Under the pieces are notes generated by a model. That model was not told the origin of the DNA. It was given only the letters and a program-made list of their open reading frames with translations, and did no database searches. From Fusibacter sp963666805 (GTDB taxonomy: Bacteria > Bacillota > Clostridia > Peptostreptococcales > Acidaminobacteraceae): a stretch of DNA of 64,000 bases. The stretch spans positions 186,001 through 250,000 of the forward strand of contig CAXXWR010000007.1 in the NCBI GenBank assembly GCA_963666805.2, given 5' to 3'. The position numbers and the translations under genes are program-made. Shown here piece after piece: positions 41,987-51,341 of the stretch. Position 1 is the first letter of the stretch. Each line of letters starts with the position of its first letter.

Positions 41987-42046
41987 GTTTGATTCGCCTC
42001 CATTAAAAAATAATTTCAACAAAGCTATTCATTCTAAGTCTATCAC

Positions 42047-42130
42047 TTTGCTCATATGATTAAAATCTTATGTGTTCTTCTGTCAACAAGGCTTTCATTA
42101 TTCTCACAAGATTTCAATAATATGAGCAAA
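42047..42130. promoter_or_regulatory. Candidate pgk promoter enclosed by a 21-base inverted repeat
   Basis: On the minus strand TTGACA (42086-42081), 16 bases, TTTAAT (42064-42059) form a promoter about 75 bases before pgk. It is flanked by the arms TTTGCTCATATGATTAAAATC (42047-42067) and its inverted partner (42110-42130), with two mismatches over 21 bases. The proximal arm covers the -10 box. Confidence 0.55.
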
Positions 42131-42163
42131 CAGTGACTCAATAAAATAGCTTTAACATATAGG

Positions 42164-42191
42164 AAGCCCTGAAATGAGCATTTCAGGGCTT
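42164..42191. other. Stem-loop between gap and pgk without U tract on the coding strand
   Basis: AAGCCCTGAAATG pairs perfectly with CATTTCAGGGCTT. On the coding (minus) strand CCTATA follows instead of a T-run, so it looks more like an mRNA processing or stability element than a strong terminator; on the plus strand AAATTTTTG follows. Confidence 0.55.
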
Positions 42192-42208
42192 AAATTTTTG
42201 TGAACGAA

Positions 42209-43219
42209 TTATAATCCTTTTTCTACCATTAATGATACTAGGTCTACAACTCTGTTTGAGTAACCCCACTCATTATCGTACCAAGATACAACTTTAATCA
42301 TGTTTTCGCCCATAGTCATTGTTGAAAGACCATCAACGATTGAACTTCTTGAATCTTTTTTGTAATCCATTGATACTAATGGTTCTTCACTGAATCCTAA
42401 AATACCTTTCATTTCGCCTTCAGCTGCTTTTTGGAATGCTGCATTAGCTGCTTCAGCAGATACAGGTTTTTCAGTTTCAATAACGATATCTACAACTGAT
42501 ACAGTTGGAGTTGGAACTCTCATAGCCATACCATTGAATTTTCCTTTAAGTTGAGGAAGTACCAAAGCAACAGCTGCTGCAGCTCCAGTTGTGGTTGGAA
42601 TAATGCTTTCTGCTGCTGCTCTAGCTCTTCTCAAATCACTGTGAGGAGCGTCGAGAATTCTTTGGTCACCAGTATAGGCATGAACTGTTGTCATTAAACC
42701 TTTTACGATGCCGAATTCTCTATCTATTACTTTAGCGAAAGGTGCAAGACAGTTTGTTGTACAAGAGGCATTTGAAATAATATGATGTTTTTTAGGATCA
42801 TATTCGCTGTCGTTAACACCTAAAACTATTGTAATGTCTTCATTTTTAGCAGGTGCTGAGATAACAACTTTTTTTGCTCCAGCTTCGATGTGTTTGCCTG
42901 CTTTTTCTCTATCTCTAAATAAACCAGTTGATTCAATAACAATATCTACGCCTAATTCTTTCCAAGGTAAGTTAGCTGGATCTCTTTCAGCACAGATTTT
43001 GATTTCGTGACCGTTAACTACTAAAGTATCTTCTTTAGCTTCAACAGTACCTTCGAATTTACCAAATACTGAGTCATATTTTAATAAGTGTGCTAATGTT
43101 TTTGCATCTGTTAAATCGTTAATTGCAACGATTTCAAAACCTGGGTTTTCAAGTCCCATTGCTACTTTAAATGCATTTCTTCCGATTCTACCAAAACCGT
43201 TAATTGCTACTTTTACCAT
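42209..43219 (-). CDS. gap: Glyceraldehyde-3-phosphate dehydrogenase, type I
   Basis: A 336-residue NAD-dependent enzyme. The nucleotide-binding start is VAINGFGRIGRNAF, the catalytic cysteine is in SNASCTTNCLAPF, the catalytic His in TTVHAYTGDQ, and the end WYDNEWGYSNRVVDL is conserved. It lies 18 bases after the cggR-type gene and is probably co-transcribed with it from the promoter at 44408-44435. Confidence 0.98.
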   Translation of the reverse strand: MVKVAINGFGRIGRNAFKVAMGLENPGFEIVAINDLTDAKTLAHLLKYDSVFGKFEGTVEAKEDTLVVNGHEIKICAERDPANLPWKELGVDIVIESTGLFRDREKAGKHIEAGAKKVVISAPAKNEDITIVLGVNDSEYDPKKHHIISNASCTTNCLAPFAKVIDREFGIVKGLMTTVHAYTGDQRILDAPHSDLRRARAAAESIIPTTTGAAAAVALVLPQLKGKFNGMAMRVPTPTVSVVDIVIETEKPVSAEAANAAFQKAAEGEMKGILGFSEEPLVSMDYKKDSRSSIVDGLSTMTMGENMIKVVSWYDNEWGYSNRVVDLVSLMVEKGL

Positions 43220-43237
43220 TTGTAAAATCCTCCTTAA

Positions 43238-44290
43238 TCATAAAAGATCATTCATTTTCTTAGCTGTCCTTTCACTTGTTACAAGAACAAGATTCGGGTT
43301 GAGTTTGCTAATGGCAATAATTGATTCAGCCTTATCAGTACCACCAGCAACAGCTATAACATTTGTGAGAGCTTTAAATTTATTTAAATCAATACCAATG
43401 GTACTGATTTCGTGGACCACTTCGCCATCTTTGTTAAAATAGTATCCGAAAGACTCAGCAACTGCTCCTTTTTTAAGGATATCATCAATTTGCTCTTGAT
43501 CCAGTGCTCGTCTTCCCGCCATAACATCAGCGCGTCCTATTCCAAAAAGAAGGACATCAATTTCGTGAATATAATCAAGTGCTTTCCTGATATTAGGTTC
43601 ATTTTTAAGTTCCTCGATTGTTGCCTTTGACAAGTTATCCTGAGTATATAACATATGATAATTAGCATCTAACTTATTGGCTAATCTTTCAGCAAGCGTA
43701 TTAGCTTGATACTCATTTTTATTGCCAAGACCTCCTCTTGCAGGAACAACTGTAATGGCGTTCTTATCCAAATGCGTCCATTCACTTCTATACCCATTAA
43801 TTACTCTTTCTATCGACGAACCGCCGGTTAAACCTATAACTGACTTTTCGTTGAGGAGTGAGCTTAAATAATGTGCCGCTTCATAACCCATTTCATTAAG
43901 TGCCACTTTACTATCTTGAATCCCAACAGATCCCACAATAACACGTTTGATGTTTAATTTTTCAGCAAGCTTTTTTTCCAACTCGCTGATCCCATTAATT
44001 TTATAGAAAACTTCTGAAAGGGCTTCTAAAACTTCTGCACCTTTAGGTGTAATCCTCATACCATCTGGGTAATATTCTATTAAGTTATTGTTTTTGAGAA
44101 TATCACATTCTCTTCTAACAATTCTTTCAGTATAACCCATAGTCGATGAAAGAATACGTCTTCCAATAGGTTGATTAAATTTGACTGTGTTGAGTAGATT
44201 AAATCGAAGTGGTAATAACTCATCCATTTCAGGAAAAGCATGTTTTAAGACAAATATTAAATTTTCCTTATCCACTTCTTTATGCTTCAA
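43238..44290 (-). CDS. cggR: Central glycolytic genes regulator, SorC/DeoR-type repressor (CggR)
   Basis: A 350-residue repressor with an N-terminal winged-helix domain (about 1-95) and a SorC sugar-binding domain (about 100-350; VIGLTGGSSIERVI, VVPARGGLG, FGIGRADVM, GGTDKAESIIAI). In Bacillus CggR is released by fructose 1,6-bisphosphate and represses its own gene and gap. Its position immediately before gap identifies it as CggR rather than another SorC regulator. A candidate operator lies in its own leader. Confidence 0.92.
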   Translation of the reverse strand: MKHKEVDKENLIFVLKHAFPEMDELLPLRFNLLNTVKFNQPIGRRILSSTMGYTERIVRRECDILKNNNLIEYYPDGMRITPKGAEVLEALSEVFYKINGISELEKKLAEKLNIKRVIVGSVGIQDSKVALNEMGYEAAHYLSSLLNEKSVIGLTGGSSIERVINGYRSEWTHLDKNAITVVPARGGLGNKNEYQANTLAERLANKLDANYHMLYTQDNLSKATIEELKNEPNIRKALDYIHEIDVLLFGIGRADVMAGRRALDQEQIDDILKKGAVAESFGYYFNKDGEVVHEISTIGIDLNKFKALTNVIAVAGGTDKAESIIAISKLNPNLVLVTSERTAKKMNDLL

Positions 44291-44312
44291 TTAAATCACC
44301 CTTCTGGGATTT

Positions 44313-44341
44313 CATTCATCCCTGTCATTTTTTATCGTCCC
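44313..44341 (-). promoter_or_regulatory. Candidate CggR operator
   Basis: On the minus strand GGGACGATAAAAAATGACAGGGATG resembles the Bacillus CggR operator in that a GGGAC half is followed, after about ten bases, by TGACA-GGGA. It lies between promoter and start codon, where such operators are found. The match is partial. Confidence 0.4.
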
Positions 44342-44362
44342 ACCGCCTGTAAAAAAAATGGC

Positions 44363-44401
44363 TTACACATAAATTGTAAACTCGTTTTTTATCTTGTTTA
44401 C
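44363..44401. promoter_or_regulatory. Dyads downstream of the cggR promoter
   Basis: Two overlapping inverted repeats: TTACA-N7-TGTAA (44363-44379) and GTAAAC-N14-GTTTAC (44376-44401). They are just after the -10 box and may be protein-binding sites. The GTAAAC/GTTTAC halves resemble part of a catabolite-control site, but the spacing is wrong for one. Confidence 0.35.
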
Positions 44402-44407
44402 ATTCTT

Positions 44408-44435
44408 ATTATAACACCACTGATATAAAGTTCAA
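44408..44435 (-). promoter_or_regulatory. Promoter of the cggR-gap operon
   Basis: TTGAAC (44435-44430), 16 bases, TATAAT (44413-44408) on the minus strand, about 120 bases before cggR, leaving a long leader with dyads. Confidence 0.75.
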
Positions 44436-44547
44436 TACCTTTTCTAAAAAAAATGGACTTTTTTTGCCCACCATGGTTAAAAAACGTCCCTGTTAAAACA
44501 TTAACAAAGCTTAGTCCCCTAAAGATAAGGTTTCCAAGCTTTTATAA

Positions 44548-45972
44548 TTAATATCTTTTTCTTTTTGATGAAGGTAAAATCCCCAATTCATCTCTGTATT
44601 TTGCTACCGTTCTTCTCGAAATATTAATGCCTTTTTGTGTTAAGATATCTGTGATTTTTTGATCACTTGTTGGCTTTTTTAAATCTTCATTATCTATCAT
44701 TTCTTTTATGATAGATTTTACACTTTCAGATGATACGCCTTCGCCACTATTACCGCGAACACCACTCTGAAAAAAGTATTTGATTTCAAAGAGTCCATTA
44801 GGACACTGCATATATTTCCCATTGACTGCACGACTCACTGTTGATTCATGCACCTCAACTTCATCTGCAATATCTTTGAGATTAAGGGGTTTAAGATACA
44901 GCATACCTTTTTCAAAAAAGTCAAACTGATAATCGACAATCGCCTTACATACTTTATAAATCGTATTGCGTCTTTGTTCAATGCTTTTGATAATGCGAAG
45001 TGCTGATTGAATATTTTTATTCAGATACTCTGCAGTTACGGTATCACCCTTTGCTTGTTTAACCATCTTTTGATAAAAATGATTAATTTTAAGTTTTGGG
45101 GAAGCTGATTCATTAACCATCACCACATATTCATCTTTCACTTTTTCTACGTATACATCTGGTACAATATATCTCACTTCTCTTAATGAAGCAAACTCAC
45201 TCCCCGGTTTAGGCTCTAAAGTCTTAATAAAATCATAAGCCTGTTGGACACGTTCTGCCGTCTCACCCATTTTTTTAGCAATTTGTGCAAATCGTTTTTG
45301 ACCAATATCTTCTAGGTAGTCTTTAACTAATTCTTCTTCAATGCTATCTTCATATCCCATTCTGTAGAGTTGAAGCAAAAGACACTCCTTAATGCTTCTT
45401 GCCCCTACACCTGCAGGATCTAAAGACTGAACCAAACCGATTGAATCTTCAATTTTTTCAAAATCAACTTTGAATAATAGGGCTGTATCTTTTTCATCTA
45501 CATCTAAATAACCGTTGTCATCAATACTCTCCACTAAGTATTCACAAATACTCAGTGTGTGTACATCTAAAGACATTAGTTTGAGTTGCATCATTAAATA
45601 ATCTTCTAGTGATTCTTCAGAAGCAATGAAATTATCATAGTTCATATCATTATCTAAGTTGTAACTGGTATTTCCCATAGGGCGAGCATCTTCGAAATAT
45701 TTAACAATTTCTTCCCAATCCATCTCCTTATTGGTGTCTTCACCAGCAGATTCAGATTCAAAATCGTTATCTTCTCTCTCCGATTTGACTTCTTCTACAC
45801 TTGCCATTTTTTCTAAAACAGGGTTATTTAATAATTCTTCATCTACAAAGTCATTAAGCTCTTGAGCATTGTACTGAAGAATTTCTATTGCCTGCTTTAA
45901 TTCAGGCGTCATTATCAATTTTTGAGTTTGTACTAAATTTAAATCAAAGTTCATCTTCATAGCGAAAACCAT
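44548..45972 (-). CDS. rpoN: RNA polymerase sigma-54 factor
   Basis: A 474-residue sigma-54 protein. The N-terminal activator-contact region is MNFDLNLVQTQKLIMTPELK with the following Gln/Leu-rich helix, a long acidic linker (about 50-110), the core-binding domain (about 110-310), a helix-turn-helix (DIADEVEVHESTVSRAVNGK) and the RpoN box ISRRTVAKYRDELGILPS near the end. It reads -24/-12 promoters with an enhancer-binding activator, none of which is encoded here. The start could be 45972, 45960 or 45954; no strong ribosome-binding site decides. Its place before cggR-gap is the same as in Listeria. Confidence 0.95.
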   Translation of the reverse strand: MVFAMKMNFDLNLVQTQKLIMTPELKQAIEILQYNAQELNDFVDEELLNNPVLEKMASVEEVKSEREDNDFESESAGEDTNKEMDWEEIVKYFEDARPMGNTSYNLDNDMNYDNFIASEESLEDYLMMQLKLMSLDVHTLSICEYLVESIDDNGYLDVDEKDTALLFKVDFEKIEDSIGLVQSLDPAGVGARSIKECLLLQLYRMGYEDSIEEELVKDYLEDIGQKRFAQIAKKMGETAERVQQAYDFIKTLEPKPGSEFASLREVRYIVPDVYVEKVKDEYVVMVNESASPKLKINHFYQKMVKQAKGDTVTAEYLNKNIQSALRIIKSIEQRRNTIYKVCKAIVDYQFDFFEKGMLYLKPLNLKDIADEVEVHESTVSRAVNGKYMQCPNGLFEIKYFFQSGVRGNSGEGVSSESVKSIIKEMIDNEDLKKPTSDQKITDILTQKGINISRRTVAKYRDELGILPSSKRKRY

Positions 45973-46111
45973 TCCATCATTTACTTATAGTCATACAAGG
46001 TCTACTTGTATTATAGCAAAAACAATACCATATTCAAATGGCAAATATAATGACATCTAACCACATATTGTATTTAAATGCCATTTTTATACAGGGTTCT
46101 AGTCAAAATAA

Positions 46112-46142
46112 GCCTTGCAGGAATACGTGTATTCCTGCAAGG
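46112..46142. terminator. Terminator after the nucleoside permease genes
   Basis: GCCTTGCAGGAATAC pairs perfectly with GTATTCCTGCAAGGC around GT (effective loop ACGTGT), followed on the minus strand by TTATTTTG. Confidence 0.72.
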
Positions 46143-46214
46143 CCATAGTATATAACCTATCTCTTAATAAAACGATTTAAACACCCATAAATCAAATTTT
46201 ATTATTAAATTTCA

Positions 46215-47180
46215 CTATCTTTGAGACTTATCATATGGTATACCTTCTGCTTTTGGTGCTCTTGATTTTTTAGATGTAAACGCAAGAACAATCATTGTCG
46301 CTAAATAAGGTAACATTTTATAATAATTTTGATCAATATTTAAATTATTCAAGATTGGAATCAGTGATACTGAATACGCCACAGTTCTTAGAAAAGCAAA
46401 GAATAAAGCAGCAAATAATATTCTAAGTGGTTTCCACTGACCAAAGATCATAACAGCCAATGCCAAGAAACCAAAACCAGCAACGCCCGTATGTCCACTA
46501 ATGTTACCATCTAAGATACCAACTGAATAGAAAAAGCCACCGATTCCGCCTAAAATCCCTGAAAGCGATACACCCGCATAACGCATTTTATAAACATTAA
46601 TGCCTACAGAATCTGCTGCTTGTGGATGTTCCCCGCAGGCTCTAAGACGAAGACCAAATTTGGTTTTATAGAAGATGATAATTGCAATAATCAAAAGTAC
46701 AAATCCTATAATAACCGTCAAATACGTCCTTTGAAAGAACATTTCTCCTAAGAAAGGAATATCACCTAAAAGCGGCATTTTCTTAATGTAAAATGACATA
46801 CTCGTTGTTATTCCATCACTATTAAATGTCATTTTAGAAAATAAAAGAATCGCCGCTGGAATTAACATGTTAAGTGCTGTACCAGTAATCGTTTGATCGG
46901 CTTTCATGGTTACAGCTGCAAACGAAAGAAGCAGTGAATAAATTGTACCTGCAATAGCAGCAACAATCATACCAAGAAGTAGAACAACCTGTGGATTCAT
47001 ACCAGAATCTTGGACAAGAAAGACAAACAAAGCGCCAAAGAAGGCTCCAAAGAGCATAATGCCTTCTAATGCAATGTTAATGACACCACTACGTTCACTA
47101 AACATCCCACCCAGTGCTACAAGTAACAAGGGAATAGCTACCGGAAGCATATTTTGAATTAAATAAAATAAAGTATCCAT
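46215..47180 (-). CDS. Nucleoside ABC importer permease, second
   Basis: A 321-residue membrane protein of the BPD_transp_2 family (helices through about 10-300; VALGGMFSERSGVINIALEG near the start and LRACGEHPQAADSVGINVYKMR in the coupling loop). It shares one base with the other permease gene. The set ATPase, two permeases and BMP lipoprotein is the arrangement of BmpA-NupABC-type nucleoside uptake systems. Confidence 0.92.
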   Translation of the reverse strand: MDTLFYLIQNMLPVAIPLLLVALGGMFSERSGVINIALEGIMLFGAFFGALFVFLVQDSGMNPQVVLLLGMIVAAIAGTIYSLLLSFAAVTMKADQTITGTALNMLIPAAILLFSKMTFNSDGITTSMSFYIKKMPLLGDIPFLGEMFFQRTYLTVIIGFVLLIIAIIIFYKTKFGLRLRACGEHPQAADSVGINVYKMRYAGVSLSGILGGIGGFFYSVGILDGNISGHTGVAGFGFLALAVMIFGQWKPLRILFAALFFAFLRTVAYSVSLIPILNNLNIDQNYYKMLPYLATMIVLAFTSKKSRAPKAEGIPYDKSQR

Positions 47181-48319
47181 TATTTAGCCTCCTTTTTGCT
47201 GTTCTTTTTATTCTTGCCAAATCTCGCTTTAATGAATCGACCTAAGGCAGCATTCATAATCATTGCAAAAGCTGAGAAGTAGATAATAACAGCTATAACA
47301 ACATCAATAATTTCAGGTTTATAGCCTACTAAGTTGGCAAGTGACCCTCCACGTTGAATATGAGAAATGAACACAGCTGAGAAAATAATTCCCAAAGGAT
47401 TAGAACTTCCAAGAAGTGCAACAGCAATCCCGTTAAAACCATTGGCAGCTATAATATTAATCGGTTCATAGGTCATACTTGAACCTGCAATTGTAGACGG
47501 TGCAAGAATGGCAAACGCACCACCAAGACCCGCAAGTCCCCCTGCTATCACCATCGTTAAAATAATATTTCTTTTACCTTTCATCCCTGCATAATCAGCT
47601 GCCGTTTTATTGAATCCTGTCGCTTTAAGTTCATATCCAAAAGTCGTTTTTTGAAGCACAATATAGAGTATAATTGCAATAACGATTGCAAATATAATTG
47701 CCCAGTTGACGTTCGATCCTTGAACGCCTAGCGAAGGAATTTGTGCAGAAGCTGGTAAATAACTGGTTCTAGATTTACTTGCAACATACATTGTTGCATT
47801 GCTTTTTACTAACATATCTACTAAGTACATGCCAATATAGTTAAACATAATTGAAGTGATAACTTCATTAACGTTGAGGAGTGCCTTGAATATGCCCGGA
47901 ATAAATCCCCAAAGCATCCCACCTACCATTCCCGCTAAAATAGCGACAATCCAGTGAAGTGCCCCTGGTAAATCCCACATAAAACCTACATATAAGGCAA
48001 AAAACATACCCATTGTATATTGTCCTGAAGCTCCAATGTTGAAAAGTCCCATTTTAAAAGCAAACCCAACTGCAAGCCCAGTCATTAAGATTGGTGTTGC
48101 AAAATAAAGCACATCACCAAATCGGCCTAAACCACCTACTAATACATATCTAAAACCAGCAAGGGCATTGCCTGGATTAGCAAACAACATAACAACGAAA
48201 CCAAAGATTAAACCAAGAACAATGGCCAATAATGCAGCAGTAAAAGCATTAAAGCCATTCGACTTCGTAATCAATGACAATTTAAAACCTTTTTTTTCTG
48301 ATTGATTATTTCCCTGCAT
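47180..48319 (-). CDS. Nucleoside ABC importer permease, first
   Basis: A 379-residue membrane protein of the same permease family, with an N-terminal extension of about 25 residues. Family segments include FKMGLFNIGASGQYTMGMF and the coupling loop LKATGFNKTAADYAGMKGKR. It overlaps the ATPase gene by 14 bases. Together with its partner it should form the channel for nucleosides. Confidence 0.92.
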   Translation of the reverse strand: MQGNNQSEKKGFKLSLITKSNGFNAFTAALLAIVLGLIFGFVVMLFANPGNALAGFRYVLVGGLGRFGDVLYFATPILMTGLAVGFAFKMGLFNIGASGQYTMGMFFALYVGFMWDLPGALHWIVAILAGMVGGMLWGFIPGIFKALLNVNEVITSIMFNYIGMYLVDMLVKSNATMYVASKSRTSYLPASAQIPSLGVQGSNVNWAIIFAIVIAIILYIVLQKTTFGYELKATGFNKTAADYAGMKGKRNIILTMVIAGGLAGLGGAFAILAPSTIAGSSMTYEPINIIAANGFNGIAVALLGSSNPLGIIFSAVFISHIQRGGSLANLVGYKPEIIDVVIAVIIYFSAFAMIMNAALGRFIKARFGKNKKNSKKEAK

Positions 48320-49856
48320 GGCTACTCTCCTTTACTTCACTGCGTTTGGCACCCGACATATATAGACCGAGTTCTTGAACGTCTGTCGTTTTAGGATCAA
48401 GTTCGCCAACGATTTCCCCTTCATACATCACGAGTATCCTGTCACTGACATTCATGACTTCATCAAGTTCTAAAGAGACTAACAGCACGCCTTTACCTTC
48501 ATCTCGTGTGGCTACAAGTTGCTTATGAATATACTCAATAGCACCCACATCTAGACCTCTTGTTGGTTGAACTGCAACGAGCAAATCATGTTCTTTATCA
48601 ATTTCTCTGGCGATAATCGCTTTTTGTTGATTCCCGCCTGACATACTTCTTACTGTTGTAATTGGACCTTGTCCACTTCTAACATCGTATTGTTCAATTA
48701 AACGTTTAGCATAATTCCGTCTTTGATCAAATCGAATGAAACCATTCTTCTGAAATTCTTTTTGCCAATAACGTTGCAATACCATGTTTTCTTCAAGAGA
48801 ATATTCAAGTACCAAACCATGTTTATGGCGATCTTCTGGAATATGACTCATTCCAGCAATAGATCTTTCTCTAATACTTGATTTTGTGATATCATTGTTA
48901 TTCAAAAGAATCGTGCCCTCACTTACTTTATCAAGTCCTGTTAGGGCAGATACAAACTCTGTTTGTCCATTGCCTTCAATACCCGCTAAACAAACAATCT
49001 CTCCACGTTTCACTTCAAAACTCACGTTTTTCACAGCATTATTTTTGTGGAGCTTAGAAGGAACAGTGACGTGATCGATTTTTAAAACCACTTCACCTAG
49101 TTTAGGTGGATTCTTTTCAACACTAAAACTAATGTCTCTTCCAACCATCATTTTTGACAATTCTTCTTTTGTTGTATCTTTGACATCGACTGTACCCATA
49201 TACTTCCCTTTACGTAATACTGTACAACGATCAGCGACATCCATAATCTCATTAAGTTTATGTGTAATAAATAAAATCGACTTGCCTTCTTTTGCAAAAT
49301 TCCTCATGATATTAAGGAGTTCTTTAATTTCTTGAGGTGTTAATACTGCTGTTGGTTCATCAAAGATTAAAATATCATTGTCTCTATAAAGCATTTTTAA
49401 TATTTCAACCCTCTGTTGCATCCCAACAGAAATATTTTCAATATAGGCGTCTGGATCAATAGCTAAACCATACTTTTCACTGAGGTCTACTACCTTTTGC
49501 CTCGCCTCTTGTTTTTGCAAAAAACCTAACTTATTAGGTTCAACCCCAAGAATAATATTCTCAAGGACTGTAAAAATTTCAACCAATTTAAAATGTTGAT
49601 GAACCATCCCAATTCCAAGTGCATTGGCATCATTTGGATTGTTAATTTTTACGGCTTTACCGTTTTTAAGAATTTCGCCCTTTTCAGCTTGATATAAACC
49701 AAAGAGAACACTCATGAGTGTTGATTTTCCAGCACCATTTTCACCTAATAGAGCATGTACCTCACCCTTTTTTAAGTTTAAGGTGATATTATCATTTGCT
49801 TTAATGCCTGGAAATTCTTTCGTTATATTTCGCATTTCAACAATATAATTATCCAC
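48306..49856 (-). CDS. Nucleoside ABC importer ATP-binding protein (two ATPase domains)
   Basis: A 516-residue protein with two fused ATPase domains. The first has Walker A GENGAGKST, signature ISVGMQQRVEI and Walker B ILIFDEPTAVLT; the second has a degenerate Walker A, GIEGNGQTE, and signature MSGGNQQKAIIAREI. This asymmetric pair is standard for sugar and nucleoside importers of this class. It starts the permease operon; the BMP lipoprotein gene lies upstream, separated by a terminator. Confidence 0.93.
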   Translation of the reverse strand: MDNYIVEMRNITKEFPGIKANDNITLNLKKGEVHALLGENGAGKSTLMSVLFGLYQAEKGEILKNGKAVKINNPNDANALGIGMVHQHFKLVEIFTVLENIILGVEPNKLGFLQKQEARQKVVDLSEKYGLAIDPDAYIENISVGMQQRVEILKMLYRDNDILIFDEPTAVLTPQEIKELLNIMRNFAKEGKSILFITHKLNEIMDVADRCTVLRKGKYMGTVDVKDTTKEELSKMMVGRDISFSVEKNPPKLGEVVLKIDHVTVPSKLHKNNAVKNVSFEVKRGEIVCLAGIEGNGQTEFVSALTGLDKVSEGTILLNNNDITKSSIRERSIAGMSHIPEDRHKHGLVLEYSLEENMVLQRYWQKEFQKNGFIRFDQRRNYAKRLIEQYDVRSGQGPITTVRSMSGGNQQKAIIAREIDKEHDLLVAVQPTRGLDVGAIEYIHKQLVATRDEGKGVLLVSLELDEVMNVSDRILVMYEGEIVGELDPKTTDVQELGLYMSGAKRSEVKESSHAGK

Positions 49857-50189
49857 TTTAACCTCTTCTTCTCAATTCATTTTCTCACACCGACGTCACA
49901 TGTTTCATCATATACCAAAAGATATGATTTGAATATGTTGAAATTTAACAATAATTTTATCACAATCCTTATTGTTTTTTTGTTATTTTCTAAATTGTCT
50001 CTATTTATTATTACCAATAAAAATAAAATATAACCATCCTAAATAATCTATCAAATAATAAGGCATGTGTTTCATTATTACTGTATAATCTTTTACGCCA
50101 TTAACAAAATGGGGAAAGCTTAAGCCTTCCCCATCATTTTGACTAGTCATATTAAGCCAATTAGGCTAGACTCCATTTCTTCTTATACA
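49857..50189. other. Non-coding stretch between BMP gene and importer ATPase
   Basis: No gene visible. It contains the BMP terminator at 50108-50134 and AT-rich DNA that may hold a promoter for the ATPase-permease operon; no clear boxes were picked. Confidence 0.45.
50108..50134 (-). terminator. Hairpin after the BMP gene, probable partial terminator
   Basis: ATGGGGAAGGCTTAAGCTTTCCCCAT on the minus strand (one mismatch), followed by TTTG. The weak T-run may allow read-through into the importer operon, giving more binding protein than transporter. Confidence 0.65.
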
Positions 50190-51341
50190 TTATCTAGTAG
50201 TAACTGTAATTGTTGTAAGATTTAACCCATTTGTTAACTCTTCTGCAGTTGCTACACCACTTGCATCTGCTACATCAATTGTTCTTACAGGATCAACTGA
50301 ACCATCAGCAAGTTTAGCATAAATTTTGTCATAAGTTTCTTTATCAAATTTTTGGAATCTGTCAAACGCATTAGCATTTTCATCACCGATAACAGTTGTA
50401 GGTAGACCTACACCATTATTAGCAGCGTTGAAATAAGTTGTTTTTCCAGCATAAGTCGCCCAATCATCATTGTAAATAGCATCTAATACACTTACTACAG
50501 AAGCTGAAAGACCTTTTGTTGCAGACGTGATAACTGTTTCTGAATCATATCTTTGGTCAACGTCAACACCTATAACTTTGCCATCAGCTTCATTTGCAGC
50601 TGACATAACTGATTTACCAACAGAACCACCACATGCAAAGATTACTTGTACGCCTTCTTGGTACATTGTTCTTGCAGTTGCTTTGTTAGTATCATTTTCA
50701 TCAAAGTTACCAGTATAATGGTAAGTTACATTAACATCATCAATACTTAATTCACTTGCTGCAGCATCAGCACCTTGAAGGTAACCATAACCAAAAGCTT
50801 GAACAGCTGGTACAGCCATACCACCCATGAATCCTAAGTCAGTATTGCCATCATAAACTGCTGCATATCCTGCAAGGTATCCAGATTGTTGTTCTGAGTA
50901 CATTACACTTGCAACGTTTCCTTCTGTTTTAGCATCTGAGTAATCTGCAGTATGAGGTGCTCCATCAAGTAAGATGAATTTCACATCTGGGTATTTAGTT
51001 TGCGCTTCATACACAGGTACTTCGAATAAAAAGCCTGGTGTAACAACAATTTTAGCTCCACCTTGAACTGCTAAGTCAATTGCAGCAAGATATCCAGCAT
51101 CTGAAGCTTCTTCAGGTTTGATGTAAGTATGGGTAATATTGTTCTTTTCTGCGTAAGCTACAACACCTTCCCAAGCACCTTGGTTAAATGATTTGTCATC
51201 AATATTACCTTTGTCAGTAATTAAGGCAATATCATAAGAACCATCACCAGCATTATCACCAGCATTGTCTGATGATTGACCACAACCCACTACGCCCAAA
51301 ACAAGCACAAGCGATAGTGCAATCAATAAAAATTTCTTCAT
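50190..51341 (-). CDS. BMP-family substrate-binding lipoprotein (nucleoside uptake)
   Basis: A 383-residue secreted lipoprotein. The signal peptide MKKFLLIALSLVLVLGVVGC has a lipobox ending at C20, followed by a Ser/Asp/Gly-rich linker. The mature part is a basic membrane protein (BMP/PnrA) fold: YDIALITDKGNIDDKSFNQG, GGAKIVVTPGFLFE, GFMGGMAVPAVQAFGYGYLQG and VIGVDVDQRYDSE. PnrA homologues bind purine nucleosides. The gene is upstream of the importer operon on the same strand and completes the system. Strong GGAGG before the ATG. Confidence 0.93.
   Translation of the reverse strand: MKKFLLIALSLVLVLGVVGCGQSSDNAGDNAGDGSYDIALITDKGNIDDKSFNQGAWEGVVAYAEKNNITHTYIKPEEASDAGYLAAIDLAVQGGAKIVVTPGFLFEVPVYEAQTKYPDVKFILLDGAPHTADYSDAKTEGNVASVMYSEQQSGYLAGYAAVYDGNTDLGFMGGMAVPAVQAFGYGYLQGADAAASELSIDDVNVTYHYTGNFDENDTNKATARTMYQEGVQVIFACGGSVGKSVMSAANEADGKVIGVDVDQRYDSETVITSATKGLSASVVSVLDAIYNDDWATYAGKTTYFNAANNGVGLPTTVIGDENANAFDRFQKFDKETYDKIYAKLADGSVDPVRTIDVADASGVATAEELTNGLNLTTITVTTR

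Noticed and set aside
48306..49856. Loss of function in the second ATPase domain of the nucleoside importer
   Set aside because: The altered Walker A (GIEGNGQTE) is normal for the second domain of this importer family.
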